From NCBI RefSeq assembly GCF_008369105.1, contig NZ_VINQ01000011.1, forward strand, positions 111,345 to 175,344: 64,000 bases of DNA, written 5' to 3'. Source of the stretch: Aquicoccus porphyridii. GTDB taxonomy: Bacteria; Pseudomonadota; Alphaproteobacteria; Rhodobacterales; Rhodobacteraceae. A program made the position numbers and the translations under genes. Shown one piece after another: positions 35,982 to 44,782 of the stretch. The number at the start of each line of letters is the position of its first letter. Within the stretch, counting starts at the first letter, position 1. The notes beneath the pieces were generated by a model that saw only the letters and a program-made list of their open reading frames with translations, ran no database searches and was not told the origin of the DNA.

Positions 35982-36965
35982 TCAGACCAGCCCGGCCTCG
36001 CGAAACAACGCCATCACATCGCGTTCGGGCCGCGCACCATAATGCGAAATTACTTCCGCGGCGGCGATGCAACCCATGCGGCCCGAAACCTCGAGGCTCG
36101 CCCCCGTGGCCAGCCCATAAAGGAACCCTGCTGCGAACTGATCGCCCGCGCCGGTGGCGTCGACCGGCACGATCTCGTCCACCGGCACCACGGCCTCTTC
36201 TGCACCGCGCACCAGGACCACGTCTTGCCCCGAACGGGTGCAGACCACGAGGCCGGACTCGGCCGCCGCCTGTTCCAGCGCCGTGCTCAGGTCGGTCTGA
36301 TAAAGTGCCTCCCATTCGTGCTCGTTGCCGATCACGTAATCCAGTTCCCTAACCAGCTTGCGGAAATCGTCACGGTGCCGATCCACGCAGAACGGGTCGG
36401 ACAGCGCAATGCCCGCCTTGCCACCACCCGCCCGACAGGCCCGCGCCGCGGCCTCGAATGCTGCCTTGCCCTTGGGCTTGTCGTAAAGGTAGCCCTCGAG
36501 AAACAGGATTTCCGCGTTCCCCGCGACGCGCGCATCCACATCCTCGGGGCCCAGTTCGGCGGAGATCCCCAGATAGGTGTTCATCGACCGCTCGCCATCC
36601 GGGCTGACAAAGATCATGCTGCGCGAGGTCGGCAGTTCCCCGCCCTCGACCGGCGGGTTGACGAAATCGGTTCCATCCGCCTCCATCTCGCTTGCATAAA
36701 AACGACCCAGATCGTCATCATGCACCCGCCCGATGAACCCGGTCGCAAGGCCCAGCGCCCCCAACCCAGCGATTGTGTTGGCCACCGATCCGCCCGGCGC
36801 CTGCCAGCGGTTCTCCATCTGCTCATAGAGGAATTCGCCCCGGTCCTGCTCGACCAGTTGCATTACGCCCTTCTCGATCCCCATCCGCGACAGAAACCCT
36901 TCATCGCATTGCGAAATCACGTCGACAATCGCGTTGCCGATTCCAACCACCTTGTAGCTTGTCAA
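35982..36965 (-). CDS. PfkB-family kinase, adenosine kinase-like
   Basis: A 327-residue ribokinase-fold enzyme. PfkB signatures are GGSVANTIAGLGALG near the N-terminus and DATGAGDQFAAGFLYG with the catalytic aspartate near the C-terminus. Alphaproteobacterial proteins of this type are usually called adenosine kinases, but sugar kinases cannot be excluded. The start is a TTG at 36965 with AGGAGAA upstream; its TTGA overlaps the nth stop, indicating coupling. A GTG eight codons earlier is less likely. Confidence 0.85.
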   Translation of the reverse strand: MTSYKVVGIGNAIVDVISQCDEGFLSRMGIEKGVMQLVEQDRGEFLYEQMENRWQAPGGSVANTIAGLGALGLATGFIGRVHDDDLGRFYASEMEADGTDFVNPPVEGGELPTSRSMIFVSPDGERSMNTYLGISAELGPEDVDARVAGNAEILFLEGYLYDKPKGKAAFEAAARACRAGGGKAGIALSDPFCVDRHRDDFRKLVRELDYVIGNEHEWEALYQTDLSTALEQAAAESGLVVCTRSGQDVVLVRGAEEAVVPVDEIVPVDATGAGDQFAAGFLYGLATGASLEVSGRMGCIAAAEVISHYGARPERDVMALFREAGLV

Positions 36966-37606
36966 AAGTTCTTCTCCTCGAATTGGCACAGATCACGGAT
37001 CAGGCAGGCGCCGCATTTGGGTTTTCGCGCAACACAGACATAACGCCCGTGCAGGATCAGCCAGTGATGCGCATGCTGCTGGAAATCAACCGGAATATTG
37101 TCCTCTATGGCACGCTCGACAGCCACCACATCCTTGCCGGGACAGATGCCGCTGCGGTTGCCGACGCGAAAGATGTGGGTATCCACCGCCTGTGCCGGAT
37201 AATGCCACCACATGTTGAGCACGACATTCGCCGTCTTGCGCCCCACCCCCGGCAAGGCCTGAAGCGCGGCTCGGCTGTTGGGCACCTCGCCACCGTAATC
37301 CTCGGCAAGGATGCGCGCCATCTTCATGACGTTCTTCGCCTTGTTCCGGTAGAGCCCGATGGTCTTGATATGCTCGATCAGCCCTTCTTCACCCAGAGCC
37401 AGCATCTTTTCGGGCGTATCGGCAAGTTTGAACAGCTCCCGCGTCGCCTTGTTCACCCCCACATCCGTCGCCTGCGCCGACAACGCAACCGCCACCAGAA
37501 GCGTGTAGGCATTCACATGCTCCAACTCACCCTTGGGTTCGGGTTCAGCCGCGTGGAACCGGGTGAATATCTCGCGGATCATGTGATAATCGAGCTGCTT
37601 TGCCAT
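36962..37606 (-). CDS. nth: Endonuclease III
   Basis: A 214-residue base-excision repair glycosylase/lyase that removes oxidised pyrimidines. The helix-hairpin-helix LPGVGRKTANVVL carries the catalytic lysine, and VDTHIFRV the catalytic aspartate. The four cysteines of the iron-sulfur cluster (C-X6-C-X2-C-X5-C in CVARKPKCGAC...C) are near the C-terminus. The start is ATG at 37606 (MAKQLDYHMIRE); earlier in-frame codons are not similar. Confidence 0.95.
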   Translation of the reverse strand: MAKQLDYHMIREIFTRFHAAEPEPKGELEHVNAYTLLVAVALSAQATDVGVNKATRELFKLADTPEKMLALGEEGLIEHIKTIGLYRNKAKNVMKMARILAEDYGGEVPNSRAALQALPGVGRKTANVVLNMWWHYPAQAVDTHIFRVGNRSGICPGKDVVAVERAIEDNIPVDFQQHAHHWLILHGRYVCVARKPKCGACLIRDLCQFEEKNF

Positions 37607-37907
37607 GACAAAGCTATGCCCGCCCCCGCGCCCGAGGGCAAGGGTGTGCGAGGGGCGGCCAGTCCCTCGCACATATCCCGATGCGGTCGCCACCAACACA
37701 TCCCCGGAAGACATATCGCGCAAGCCTCGACCGTTGTCCTTCTGTTGATTGCGGCCCGCAACGGGCCTCGCGGGCTTGCACCCGGGGCGGCTGCGGCGCG
37801 GTGACACCATCGGACGCACCGGATCATTCCACGTCAAATTCAGCAAAATCCGGGTCGCACGGGCGCGACCGGTCGCCTATTCTGGGCACGAAGCCAGAGG
37901 ACAGCCC

Positions 37908-38744
37908 ATGAACGCCGACCCACAGATGAACTATCACTACCATGTCATGCGCCGTGCGCTCGACCTGCTCGATGCAGCCGACGCACCCGTGTCCCTCGAC
38001 GACCTGGCCGCCCGGATGCAGATGAGCCCCGCCCATTTCCAGCGGCTCTTTTCGCAATGGGTCGGCGTCAGCCCGAAACGCTATCAACAATATCTGCAAC
38101 TGGGTCAGGCCAAGCGCATGCTGACCGAGAACATGACCACGCTGCAAGTCTCGCATTCGCTGGGCCTCTCCGGCTCGGGCCGGTTGCATGACCTCTTCAT
38201 CCGCTGGGAGGCGATGAGCCCGGGTGAGTTCGCCCGCCGGGGCGAGGGTCTTACTGTCTTCTGGGGCTGGTTCGACAGCCCCTTCGGCCCCGCCCTCGTG
38301 ATGGGCACCGAAAAGGGGATCTGCGGGCTGGCCCTCGCCGCCGAAACCGGACGGCAGGCAGCGATGGAAGACATGCGCGCCCGCTGGCCCAAGGCCCGCT
38401 TCACCGAAGACCCTACAATGCTCGAACCGCTCGTAGATGCAGCCTTTGCGCAGAAGGGCGAAACGCGGCTGCACATGATCGGCGCACCGTTCCAGATCAA
38501 GGTCTGGGAGGCGCTCTTGCAGATCCCCTCGGGCCAGGTGACCACCTATTCCGAGATTGCAGGCGCGATCGGCAACCCCAACGCCATGCGCGCCGTAGGA
38601 AATGCCGTGGGCCGCAATCCCGTCTCGTGGCTCATTCCCTGCCACCGCGCACTCAGGAAATCCGGCGCCCTGGGCGGGTATCACTGGGGTCTGCCAGTCA
38701 AGCGCGCGATGCTGGCCTGGGAAAGTGCCCGCGCCGAAGCGTGA
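37908..38744 (+). CDS. Fusion of AraC-type DNA-binding domain and methylated-DNA-protein cysteine methyltransferase
   Basis: A 278-residue Ada-like protein without the N-terminal zinc domain. An AraC-type double helix-turn-helix comes first (SLDDLAARMQMSPAHFQRLF, then SHSLGLSGSGRLHDLFIRWE), followed by an O6-alkylguanine alkyltransferase domain with the active-site PCHR in SWLIPCHRALRKSG and the GQVTTYSEIAGAIG segment. It removes alkyl groups from guanine and probably controls adaptive-response genes. It is divergent from nth, also a repair gene. Confidence 0.92.
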   Translation: MNADPQMNYHYHVMRRALDLLDAADAPVSLDDLAARMQMSPAHFQRLFSQWVGVSPKRYQQYLQLGQAKRMLTENMTTLQVSHSLGLSGSGRLHDLFIRWEAMSPGEFARRGEGLTVFWGWFDSPFGPALVMGTEKGICGLALAAETGRQAAMEDMRARWPKARFTEDPTMLEPLVDAAFAQKGETRLHMIGAPFQIKVWEALLQIPSGQVTTYSEIAGAIGNPNAMRAVGNAVGRNPVSWLIPCHRALRKSGALGGYHWGLPVKRAMLAWESARAEA

Positions 38745-38881
38745 CCACCCGACATCCTCGAGGAATGCGCGATTTGCTGCCGGTTTCCCCGCGATCACCG
38801 CTTGGGTCGGGCTCGTCCCTGCCGTATATTGCGCCTGTTCACGCGGCAAAGCCGCACCACTATCACAACAAGGCAGAGCCC

Positions 38882-39553
38882 ATGAAACGAGCAAACAAGA
38901 TCATCCTCGCCCTTTCGGCCGCCGCACTGGCCACCACCACGGCCTGCACCGACCCGGCCTATGTCGGCACCGACGATCCCAATCGCAACACCAAACAGGG
39001 CGCTTTGATGGGGGCCGGCCTGGGCGCCGCTCTGGGCGCGATCGTCGCAGGCGATGGCAACCGCGGACGCGGCGCGATGACCGGCGCAGTGGCCGGGGCC
39101 GCGGCGGGCGTCATCGGTGGCTCGATCCTCGACCGTCAGGAACGCGATCTGCGCAATGCCACGGGCAACGACGTCGCGATCAACAACACCGGTGACCGCC
39201 TGATCGTGACCTTGCCACAGGACATCCTCTTTGCCACCGACAGCGCCACGCTGCGCCCAGACCTGGTGCGCGATCTGCGCGCCGTGGCGGCCAATCTCAA
39301 CGCCTATCCCAATTCCACTGTGCAGGTGCTGGGCCATACTGACAGCACGGGTGACGCCGGGTACAACCAGAGCCTGTCCTTCCGGCGCGCGCAATCCGTT
39401 GCCTCGACGCTCATTTCCGAAGGCGTCAATGCGAACCGCATTCAATCCGTCGGACGTGGTGAGGATCAACCCATCGCCTCGAACCTCACGCCGGAAGGTC
39501 GGCAACAGAACAGGCGCGTCGAAATCGTGATTCTGCCCGACCCCGCAGCCTGA
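38882..39553 (+). CDS. OmpA-family outer-membrane lipoprotein
   Basis: A 223-residue protein: lipoprotein signal (MKRANKIILALSAAALATTTAC) with the acylated cysteine at about residue 22, a glycine-zipper-like region (GALMGAGLGAALGAIVAG and TGAVAGAAAGVIGGSIL) and a C-terminal OmpA/Pal peptidoglycan-binding domain (VQVLGHTDSTG, NQSLSFRRAQSVASTLI, NRRVEIVI). It probably tethers outer membrane and cell wall. A strong terminator follows 25 bp downstream. Confidence 0.88.
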   Translation: MKRANKIILALSAAALATTTACTDPAYVGTDDPNRNTKQGALMGAGLGAALGAIVAGDGNRGRGAMTGAVAGAAAGVIGGSILDRQERDLRNATGNDVAINNTGDRLIVTLPQDILFATDSATLRPDLVRDLRAVAANLNAYPNSTVQVLGHTDSTGDAGYNQSLSFRRAQSVASTLISEGVNANRIQSVGRGEDQPIASNLTPEGRQQNRRVEIVILPDPAA

Positions 39554-39578
39554 GCTGCGCTTTCTCTCCGATGACACC

Positions 39579-39606
39579 ACAAAGCCCCGCCCCGGCGGGG
39601 CTTTGT
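39579..39606 (+). terminator. Rho-independent-like terminator after the OmpA-family gene
   Basis: A 13-bp perfect inverted repeat around a 2-base centre (ACAAAGCCCCGCC and its complement), ending in CTTTGT. The stem is strong; the T-tract is short. Confidence 0.75.
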
Positions 39607-39698
39607 ATTGACGCACAGGGACCCTGCGAATCCGCAACCTTGCCCCGGATTCCGGCCTGGCCTATCCCGAGGCGAACTGAAACAAGCAGGGGTGTGAC

Positions 39699-40253
39699 AT
39701 GACCAAACCCGTTCTCCTTGGCATCTGCGGCGCATTGCGCGCGGGCTCGACCAACCGCAAACTTCTGAACGAGGCCGCGCGCCTGTTCGGCGAGGCCGAA
39801 TTTTCGATCGCCGATCTGAACCTGCCCCTTTACGACGGCGACGCCGAGGATGCGAACGGCATTCCACAAGCGGTTCAAACCCTCTCTGATCAGATCGCCG
39901 CGGCCGATGCGGTGATCATCTCGACCCCGGAATACAACAAGGGACTGACCGGCGCGCTCAAGAACGCGCTCGACTGGGTCAGCCGCACCAAGGGCAGCCC
40001 GTGGAAAGGAAAACCCGTGGCGATCATGTCGGCAGCGGCAGGCCGCGCCGGAGGCGAACGCGCGCAGGTGATGCTCCGCGCCTGCCTCACCGCCTTCCGC
40101 CCGCGCCTTCTCCTCGGCCCCGAAGTCGCCCTGCACAATAGCGCCAACCAGTTCGACGAGAACGGCCGCCTGACCGGCGAACTTTACGAGAAGAACCTCC
40201 AGTCCCTCATGCAGGACCTGCGCGCCGAGATCTCCGACCGGGGAAACGGCTGA
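39699..40253 (+). CDS. NADPH-dependent FMN reductase family protein
   Basis: A 184-residue flavodoxin-fold protein. The FMN phosphate loop is seen as GALRAGSTNRKLL, and TPEYNKGLTGALKNALDW is the classic signature of NAD(P)H-dependent FMN reductases and related chromate or quinone reductases. It has its own ribosome site (CAGGGG) and no obvious operon partner. Its physiological substrate is unknown. Confidence 0.87.
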   Translation: MTKPVLLGICGALRAGSTNRKLLNEAARLFGEAEFSIADLNLPLYDGDAEDANGIPQAVQTLSDQIAAADAVIISTPEYNKGLTGALKNALDWVSRTKGSPWKGKPVAIMSAAAGRAGGERAQVMLRACLTAFRPRLLLGPEVALHNSANQFDENGRLTGELYEKNLQSLMQDLRAEISDRGNG

Positions 40254-40327
40254 TCACATCACGACCATGCCAACCGCACTCAAAAACCCTCCGAGGATTT
40301 TCGCCCGAATTCTTTCAAAGAATTCGG

Positions 40328-41047
40328 TCACAGCATCCGGATCACGTCCTTGTTGATGGCAAGGAAATAGCCCCGTCGCGCAACATTCTTGACCAACAAC
40401 TCGCTGACCAGTTGATTGCCCAGCGTATCGCGCAAACGCTTGACCCGGGTCGCGCCCGCCGCCTCGTCGCAATCGGCGGCGTCGCGCCCCGAGATCATCG
40501 CCTCGATCTGGCTGCCGCTCAGAACATCGTCATCCATCCGCGCCTCGGCCAGAATGCTCAATGTCTCCATCGCCGCATCGGTCAACCTGAACCCGAGGTT
40601 ATTGAGGTAGACCGTGTTCTCCGCACGCGAGATCAACAGGGAACTGACCTGAATCCCCGCCCGCTCGATCTGTGCCATGCGGCGGTTCATCACCACCAGC
40701 ATGACCAGAAAGACCAGCGCCGCCACCAGTAGCGCCGTGGCAAAGACCAGCAGCACGAAAATCACCATCCGGTAAGAGGTCAGGGTCTCGGAAAACGCCG
40801 TACCCGAAAGGGCCAGGATTTCCAGCAGCTTGATTTCCGCACCCGACGTCAGCGCATCGTTTTCCACGAATATCCGCTCGACCCTGGCATTGAACGCATT
40901 CGCATCCGGCAGCGACAGGAACAGGAAAACCGCCGTCATGGTCAGAACCACCACGATGGCCACGACGCCGAATACCACCACTCGCTGCCCGGCGCGGCGC
41001 GACTCCAATGCCGTCACCGGCATGTCGCCTGTCTGCCCGTCCTGCAT
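40328..41047 (-). CDS. Two-helix membrane protein with possible winged-helix C-terminal domain
   Basis: A 239-residue protein of unknown function. It shows a first membrane helix (about residues 20-45, VVVFGVVAIVVVLTMTAVF), a roughly 55-residue loop, a second helix (about 90-118, MVIFVLLVFATALLVAALVF) and a C-terminal ~110 residues (LTDAAMETLSILAEARMDDD, through LRDTLGNQLVSELLVKN, RRGYFLAINKD) that looks like an OmpR-type winged helix. If so, it is a membrane-tethered regulator with its DNA-binding part at the C-terminus. It follows a small secreted-protein gene by two bases. No characterised relative is recognised. Confidence 0.65.
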   Translation of the reverse strand: MQDGQTGDMPVTALESRRAGQRVVVFGVVAIVVVLTMTAVFLFLSLPDANAFNARVERIFVENDALTSGAEIKLLEILALSGTAFSETLTSYRMVIFVLLVFATALLVAALVFLVMLVVMNRRMAQIERAGIQVSSLLISRAENTVYLNNLGFRLTDAAMETLSILAEARMDDDVLSGSQIEAMISGRDAADCDEAAGATRVKRLRDTLGNQLVSELLVKNVARRGYFLAINKDVIRML

Positions 41048-41049
41048 CC

Positions 41050-41289
41050 CTAGTCTTTCCTGACCGACAGCACCTTGAGAAGCGTCAGCCCCTCTTTGGC
41101 CAATTGCTGGCGCAAGCGGGCGGTCGCATCCGCGGTGCTGCAATCGCCGCCGACCTCGACCGTGTCGTGGAAAAGCTCAAGCGGATTGTCCCGCTTGGCC
41201 TTGTATTCGACGATACAGGCGGCCTGCGCCGCTGTCGCGCCCAGCACCAGCACAAGGGCCGGCAATGTGATACGTGTGATCTGTTTCAT
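41050..41289 (-). CDS. Small secreted protein, hypothetical
   Basis: A 79-residue protein with a signal peptide (MKQITRITLPALVLVLGATAAQA), a cysteine right after the expected cleavage and another in GGDCST, which could form a disulfide. The rest is charged (EYKAKRDNPLELFHDTVEVG). It is transcribed with the membrane protein that follows. The role is unknown; a periplasmic partner or input for the putative membrane regulator is one possibility. Confidence 0.6.
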   Translation of the reverse strand: MKQITRITLPALVLVLGATAAQAACIVEYKAKRDNPLELFHDTVEVGGDCSTADATARLRQQLAKEGLTLLKVLSVRKD

Positions 41290-41465
41290 GCCACAGACGA
41301 TGCGCGAGCTTTCGCCGTTATTCAATATCCCAAGGCCCCGTGCAGCCCTGTTATTTGATAACCGCGCACCGTTATTGCCTGTCCGACGCGATCTTTCCCA
41401 TTCTCGGATCACCAACAACGCGAGCGTTTCTCGCTCTCGGGCCCCAAGAAGGAAAGGATCGCCCC

Positions 41466-41939
41466 ATGTCACGCAAGTTCATCGCCACCATCGTTGCCGG
41501 TGCCATCGCCATCACCGGCTTCAGCGCCGCGCAGGCCGAGGCGGGCAATCGCGATCTCGTGCGCCTCCTCGCAGGGGCGACCGCCCTTGTCATCATCGGC
41601 AAGGCGATCAGCGACGATAACGACCGCCGTCACAAGCCAAAGGTCATCACCCGCGGCCACCGGCATCATGGCCATGTCCGCCGCCCCTATGACCGCGGGC
41701 AGGCCCGGATCGACAGCGCTTATGAACAAGCCCGTCAACAGGCCATTTATCGCGCCAAGCGCGAAGAAGCCCGGCGTCAGGAATACCTGCGGGAACAGCG
41801 TCGCGAAGCGCGGCGCGAAGAGCGTCGCCGCGAAACCCGGCGTGAAGCCCGGCGCAACGATCGCGACCACAGCCACAAATACAGCCACATCCGGCCCCGA
41901 CCGCTGCCTGACCGCGTGCGCCGTTACGACAGCCGCTGA
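41466..41939 (+). CDS. Secreted Arg/His-rich protein, hypothetical
   Basis: A 157-residue protein starting at ATG 41466 with an AGGAAAGGA-type ribosome site. A signal peptide (MSRKFIATIVAGAIAITGFSAAQA) is followed by a short hydrophobic LVRLLAGATALVIIGKAI segment, then a long arginine- and histidine-rich region (HRHHGHVRRPYDRG, then RREARREERRRETRREARR) likely to be helical. The basic tail could bind acidic polymers or nucleic acid in the periplasm. No known family recognised. Confidence 0.7.
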   Translation: MSRKFIATIVAGAIAITGFSAAQAEAGNRDLVRLLAGATALVIIGKAISDDNDRRHKPKVITRGHRHHGHVRRPYDRGQARIDSAYEQARQQAIYRAKREEARRQEYLREQRREARREERRRETRREARRNDRDHSHKYSHIRPRPLPDRVRRYDSR

Positions 41940-41965
41940 AACCGAGACCCCAGGGGGCGAGCAGA

Positions 41966-41999
41966 CCCCGGTGCCAAGGCTATCCCAGGGGCACCGGGG
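41966..41999 (+). terminator. Hairpin after the Arg-rich protein gene
   Basis: Exact 10-base arms (CCCCGGTGCC and its complement) around a 14-base loop. There is no T-tract, so termination is only a possibility. Confidence 0.45.
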
Positions 42000-42056
42000 A
42001 CAACAGGACCGATGGCAGGGCTTGTCCCCGCCATCGGTTTCGTGCTTCCAAGACGC

Positions 42057-42689
42057 ATGACAGCACCCGATTTCTCTTTTGAGCAGGCCGCCATGGCGCG
42101 TGGCTTTTCCCGTATCGCAGGCGTGGACGAGGTCGGGCGCGGTCCGCTGGCCGGGCCAGTCGTCGCCGCCGCTGTCGTGCTCGACCCCGAGCGCATCCCT
42201 CCGGGGTTGAACGATTCCAAGAAACTCACCGCCAAACGCCGCGCCGCGCTCAACGCCGCAATCCTGGCCTCGGCCGACGTCTCGCTCGGACAGGCCAGCG
42301 TCGAAGAGATCGACCGGCTCAACATCCTGCGTGCCGCCCACCTTGCGATGATCCGCGCCATCGAAGGGCTTTCCACGCCCCCCGATCACTGCCTGATCGA
42401 CGGCAACCTGATCCCCCGCGACCTCACCCTTTCAGCCGAGCCCGTGGTCAAGGGCGATGCCCGTTCCCTGTCGATCGCGGCGGCCTCGATCGTGGCAAAA
42501 ATCAGGCGCGATCATCTCATGCGGGATTTGGCGCAACACTTTCCCGGCTATGGCTGGGAGACCAACGCCGGATACCCATCGAAAAGCCACAGATTGGCGC
42601 TTCAAAATATCGGGATCACCCCACACCATAGACGATCCTTCAAACCGGTCCACAATATATTGTGGCAACAGAAAAATGTAAGTGACTGA
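42057..42689 (+). CDS. rnhB: Ribonuclease HII
   Basis: A 210-residue enzyme that nicks DNA at embedded ribonucleotides. The N-terminal GVDEVGRGPLAGPVV includes the DEG-type catalytic residues; LIDGN and AAASIVAKIRRD complete the active site. The ATG at 42057 (MTAPDFSFEQA) is the likely start. An upstream in-frame ATG at 42012 would add MAGLVPAIGFVLPRR, which looks like the alphaproteobacterial MAGLVPAI repeat rather than coding sequence. It is 90 bp upstream of ccrM on the same strand. Confidence 0.93.
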   Translation: MTAPDFSFEQAAMARGFSRIAGVDEVGRGPLAGPVVAAAVVLDPERIPPGLNDSKKLTAKRRAALNAAILASADVSLGQASVEEIDRLNILRAAHLAMIRAIEGLSTPPDHCLIDGNLIPRDLTLSAEPVVKGDARSLSIAAASIVAKIRRDHLMRDLAQHFPGYGWETNAGYPSKSHRLALQNIGITPHHRRSFKPVHNILWQQKNVSD

Positions 42690-42726
42690 TTCAAAAAAGA
42701 AATTGACGGCGAATCGCCTCTGACTC
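42688..42726 (+). promoter_or_regulatory. Three GANTC sites upstream of the GANTC methyltransferase gene
   Basis: GATTC at 42688-42692, GAATC at 42711-42715 and GACTC at 42722-42726 all match GANTC, the CcrM target, within 39 bp and end 54 bp before the ccrM start. In Caulobacter the ccrM promoter region carries GANTC sites linked to autoregulation. Confidence 0.6.
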
Positions 42727-42737
42727 ATCTTTGGTGA

Positions 42738-43883
<1,146 letters not shown>

Positions 43884-43933
43884 CGCAAAGACACACCGCC
43901 GGTGCCTGTGGCCTGACACATGGGACGTCAACT

Positions 43934-43963
43934 GCCCCGCCCCTCCAGAGGCGGGGCATTTTT
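43934..43963 (+). terminator. Rho-independent terminator after ccrM
   Basis: An 8-bp G+C stem (GCCCCGCC and complement) with an 8-base loop, followed by A and a run of five T. Confidence 0.85.
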
Positions 43964-44177
43964 CATGCATGGCCCCAATTTCAGGATCACAACCCGATCC
44001 GATTTCACCTTGCACGCCGAACGCCGAGCGGCTAAACGGTCGCTCGGCTTTGCCGCGGTCGCCAATCTGGTAGAACGAGTCATTCCTGTTTTGCGGTGTC
44101 CCGCTGGATTGACTTGCAAAACCAAGGAGTTCGCGGCGAGAGGGTAGAACAAGTAAGGCCATGATAAGGTCCGGTAA

Positions 44178-44253
44178 GCCGCTGTAGCTCAGCTGGTAGA
44201 GCACGTCATTCGTAATGATGGGGTCGGGGGTTCGAGTCCCTTCAGCGGCACCA
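44178..44253 (+). tRNA. tRNA-Thr (anticodon CGT)
   Basis: 76 nt with encoded CCA. The acceptor arms GCCGCTG and CAGCGGC pair; the anticodon stem CGTCA/TGATG holds loop TTCGTAA, giving anticodon CGT for ACG codons. The T-loop GTTCGAGTC is present. Confidence 0.96.
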
Positions 44254-44479
44254 GCCCTCCAGAAGCCTCGATCTTGCAACAAGACAGCCCGCACAGGGCC
44301 AGCGTAGAGAGCCCGCGCTCTATAGCGTGCGGCGCAAAACGGAACCGCCCACCTTCGAACGAGTCATGCACCGCAAGCACTGCCTCGGGGTACCCGATAG
44401 ATGACATGTCGCCAGTCAGAATCCCCTGTATTTCAGGTTCAACTTGCTGTAGGTCTCACCTGTCAATTGGAATCTTCCA
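44254..44479. other. Leader region before the VPEID-CTERM gene
   Basis: No gene or tRNA found between the tRNA and the small surface-protein gene. It presumably holds the promoter of the VPEID-CTERM gene; no specific site is recognised. Confidence 0.5.
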
Positions 44480-44740
44480 ATGATGATACTGGGGATTGAA
44501 GTGAAACAAGGTATTCTGAATATCGGAACAAGTGTCGTGGTTACGCTTTTGCTGGCGGGTCCGACACTGGCGCAGTCTGCGCGCGGGATCGAAGCCTCGG
44601 GTGGACGAGCAGGTGGCGGCGACCATGGTGCTGCTCCCGTTGCCGTGCCGGAGATTGACGCTTCTACCGGGCTGTTGGCGCTTGCTGCCGTTTTCGCGGC
44701 GACGCTCTTTGTCTGGGAACGTCGGTGGCGCAGCGCCTGA
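44480..44740 (+). CDS. VPEID-CTERM sorting-signal protein (predicted exosortase E substrate)
   Basis: An 86-residue protein made almost entirely of sorting signals. The N-terminal signal peptide ends near TLAQ (about residue 32), a short Gly/Ala/His-containing stretch follows (GGRAGGGDHGAAPVA), then VPEID at 56-60, a membrane helix (about 63-78) and a basic tail (WERRWRSA). This tripartite tail is the known VPEID-CTERM signal (family TIGR04161), read by exosortase E. The mature peptide would be only about 25 residues. The start may instead be a GTG at 44501 (VKQGILN). It converges with the exosortase gene 42 bp away. The function of the substrate is unknown. Confidence 0.82.
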   Translation: MMILGIEVKQGILNIGTSVVVTLLLAGPTLAQSARGIEASGGRAGGGDHGAAPVAVPEIDASTGLLALAAVFAATLFVWERRWRSA

Positions 44741-44782
44741 TCAGATCGCCAGGTGGCTCCTGAACCCGCCGCGGGGCGCGTA

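Noticed and set aside
41050..41472. Longer version of the small secreted protein (140 codons)
   Set aside because: The first 61 codons lack a ribosome site and similarity; the signal peptide starts cleanly at codon 62.
44023..44048. Hairpin GCCGAGCG...CGCTCGGC upstream of the tRNA as an RNA gene
   Set aside because: Only an 8-bp stem with no further conserved structure; too little to call an ncRNA.
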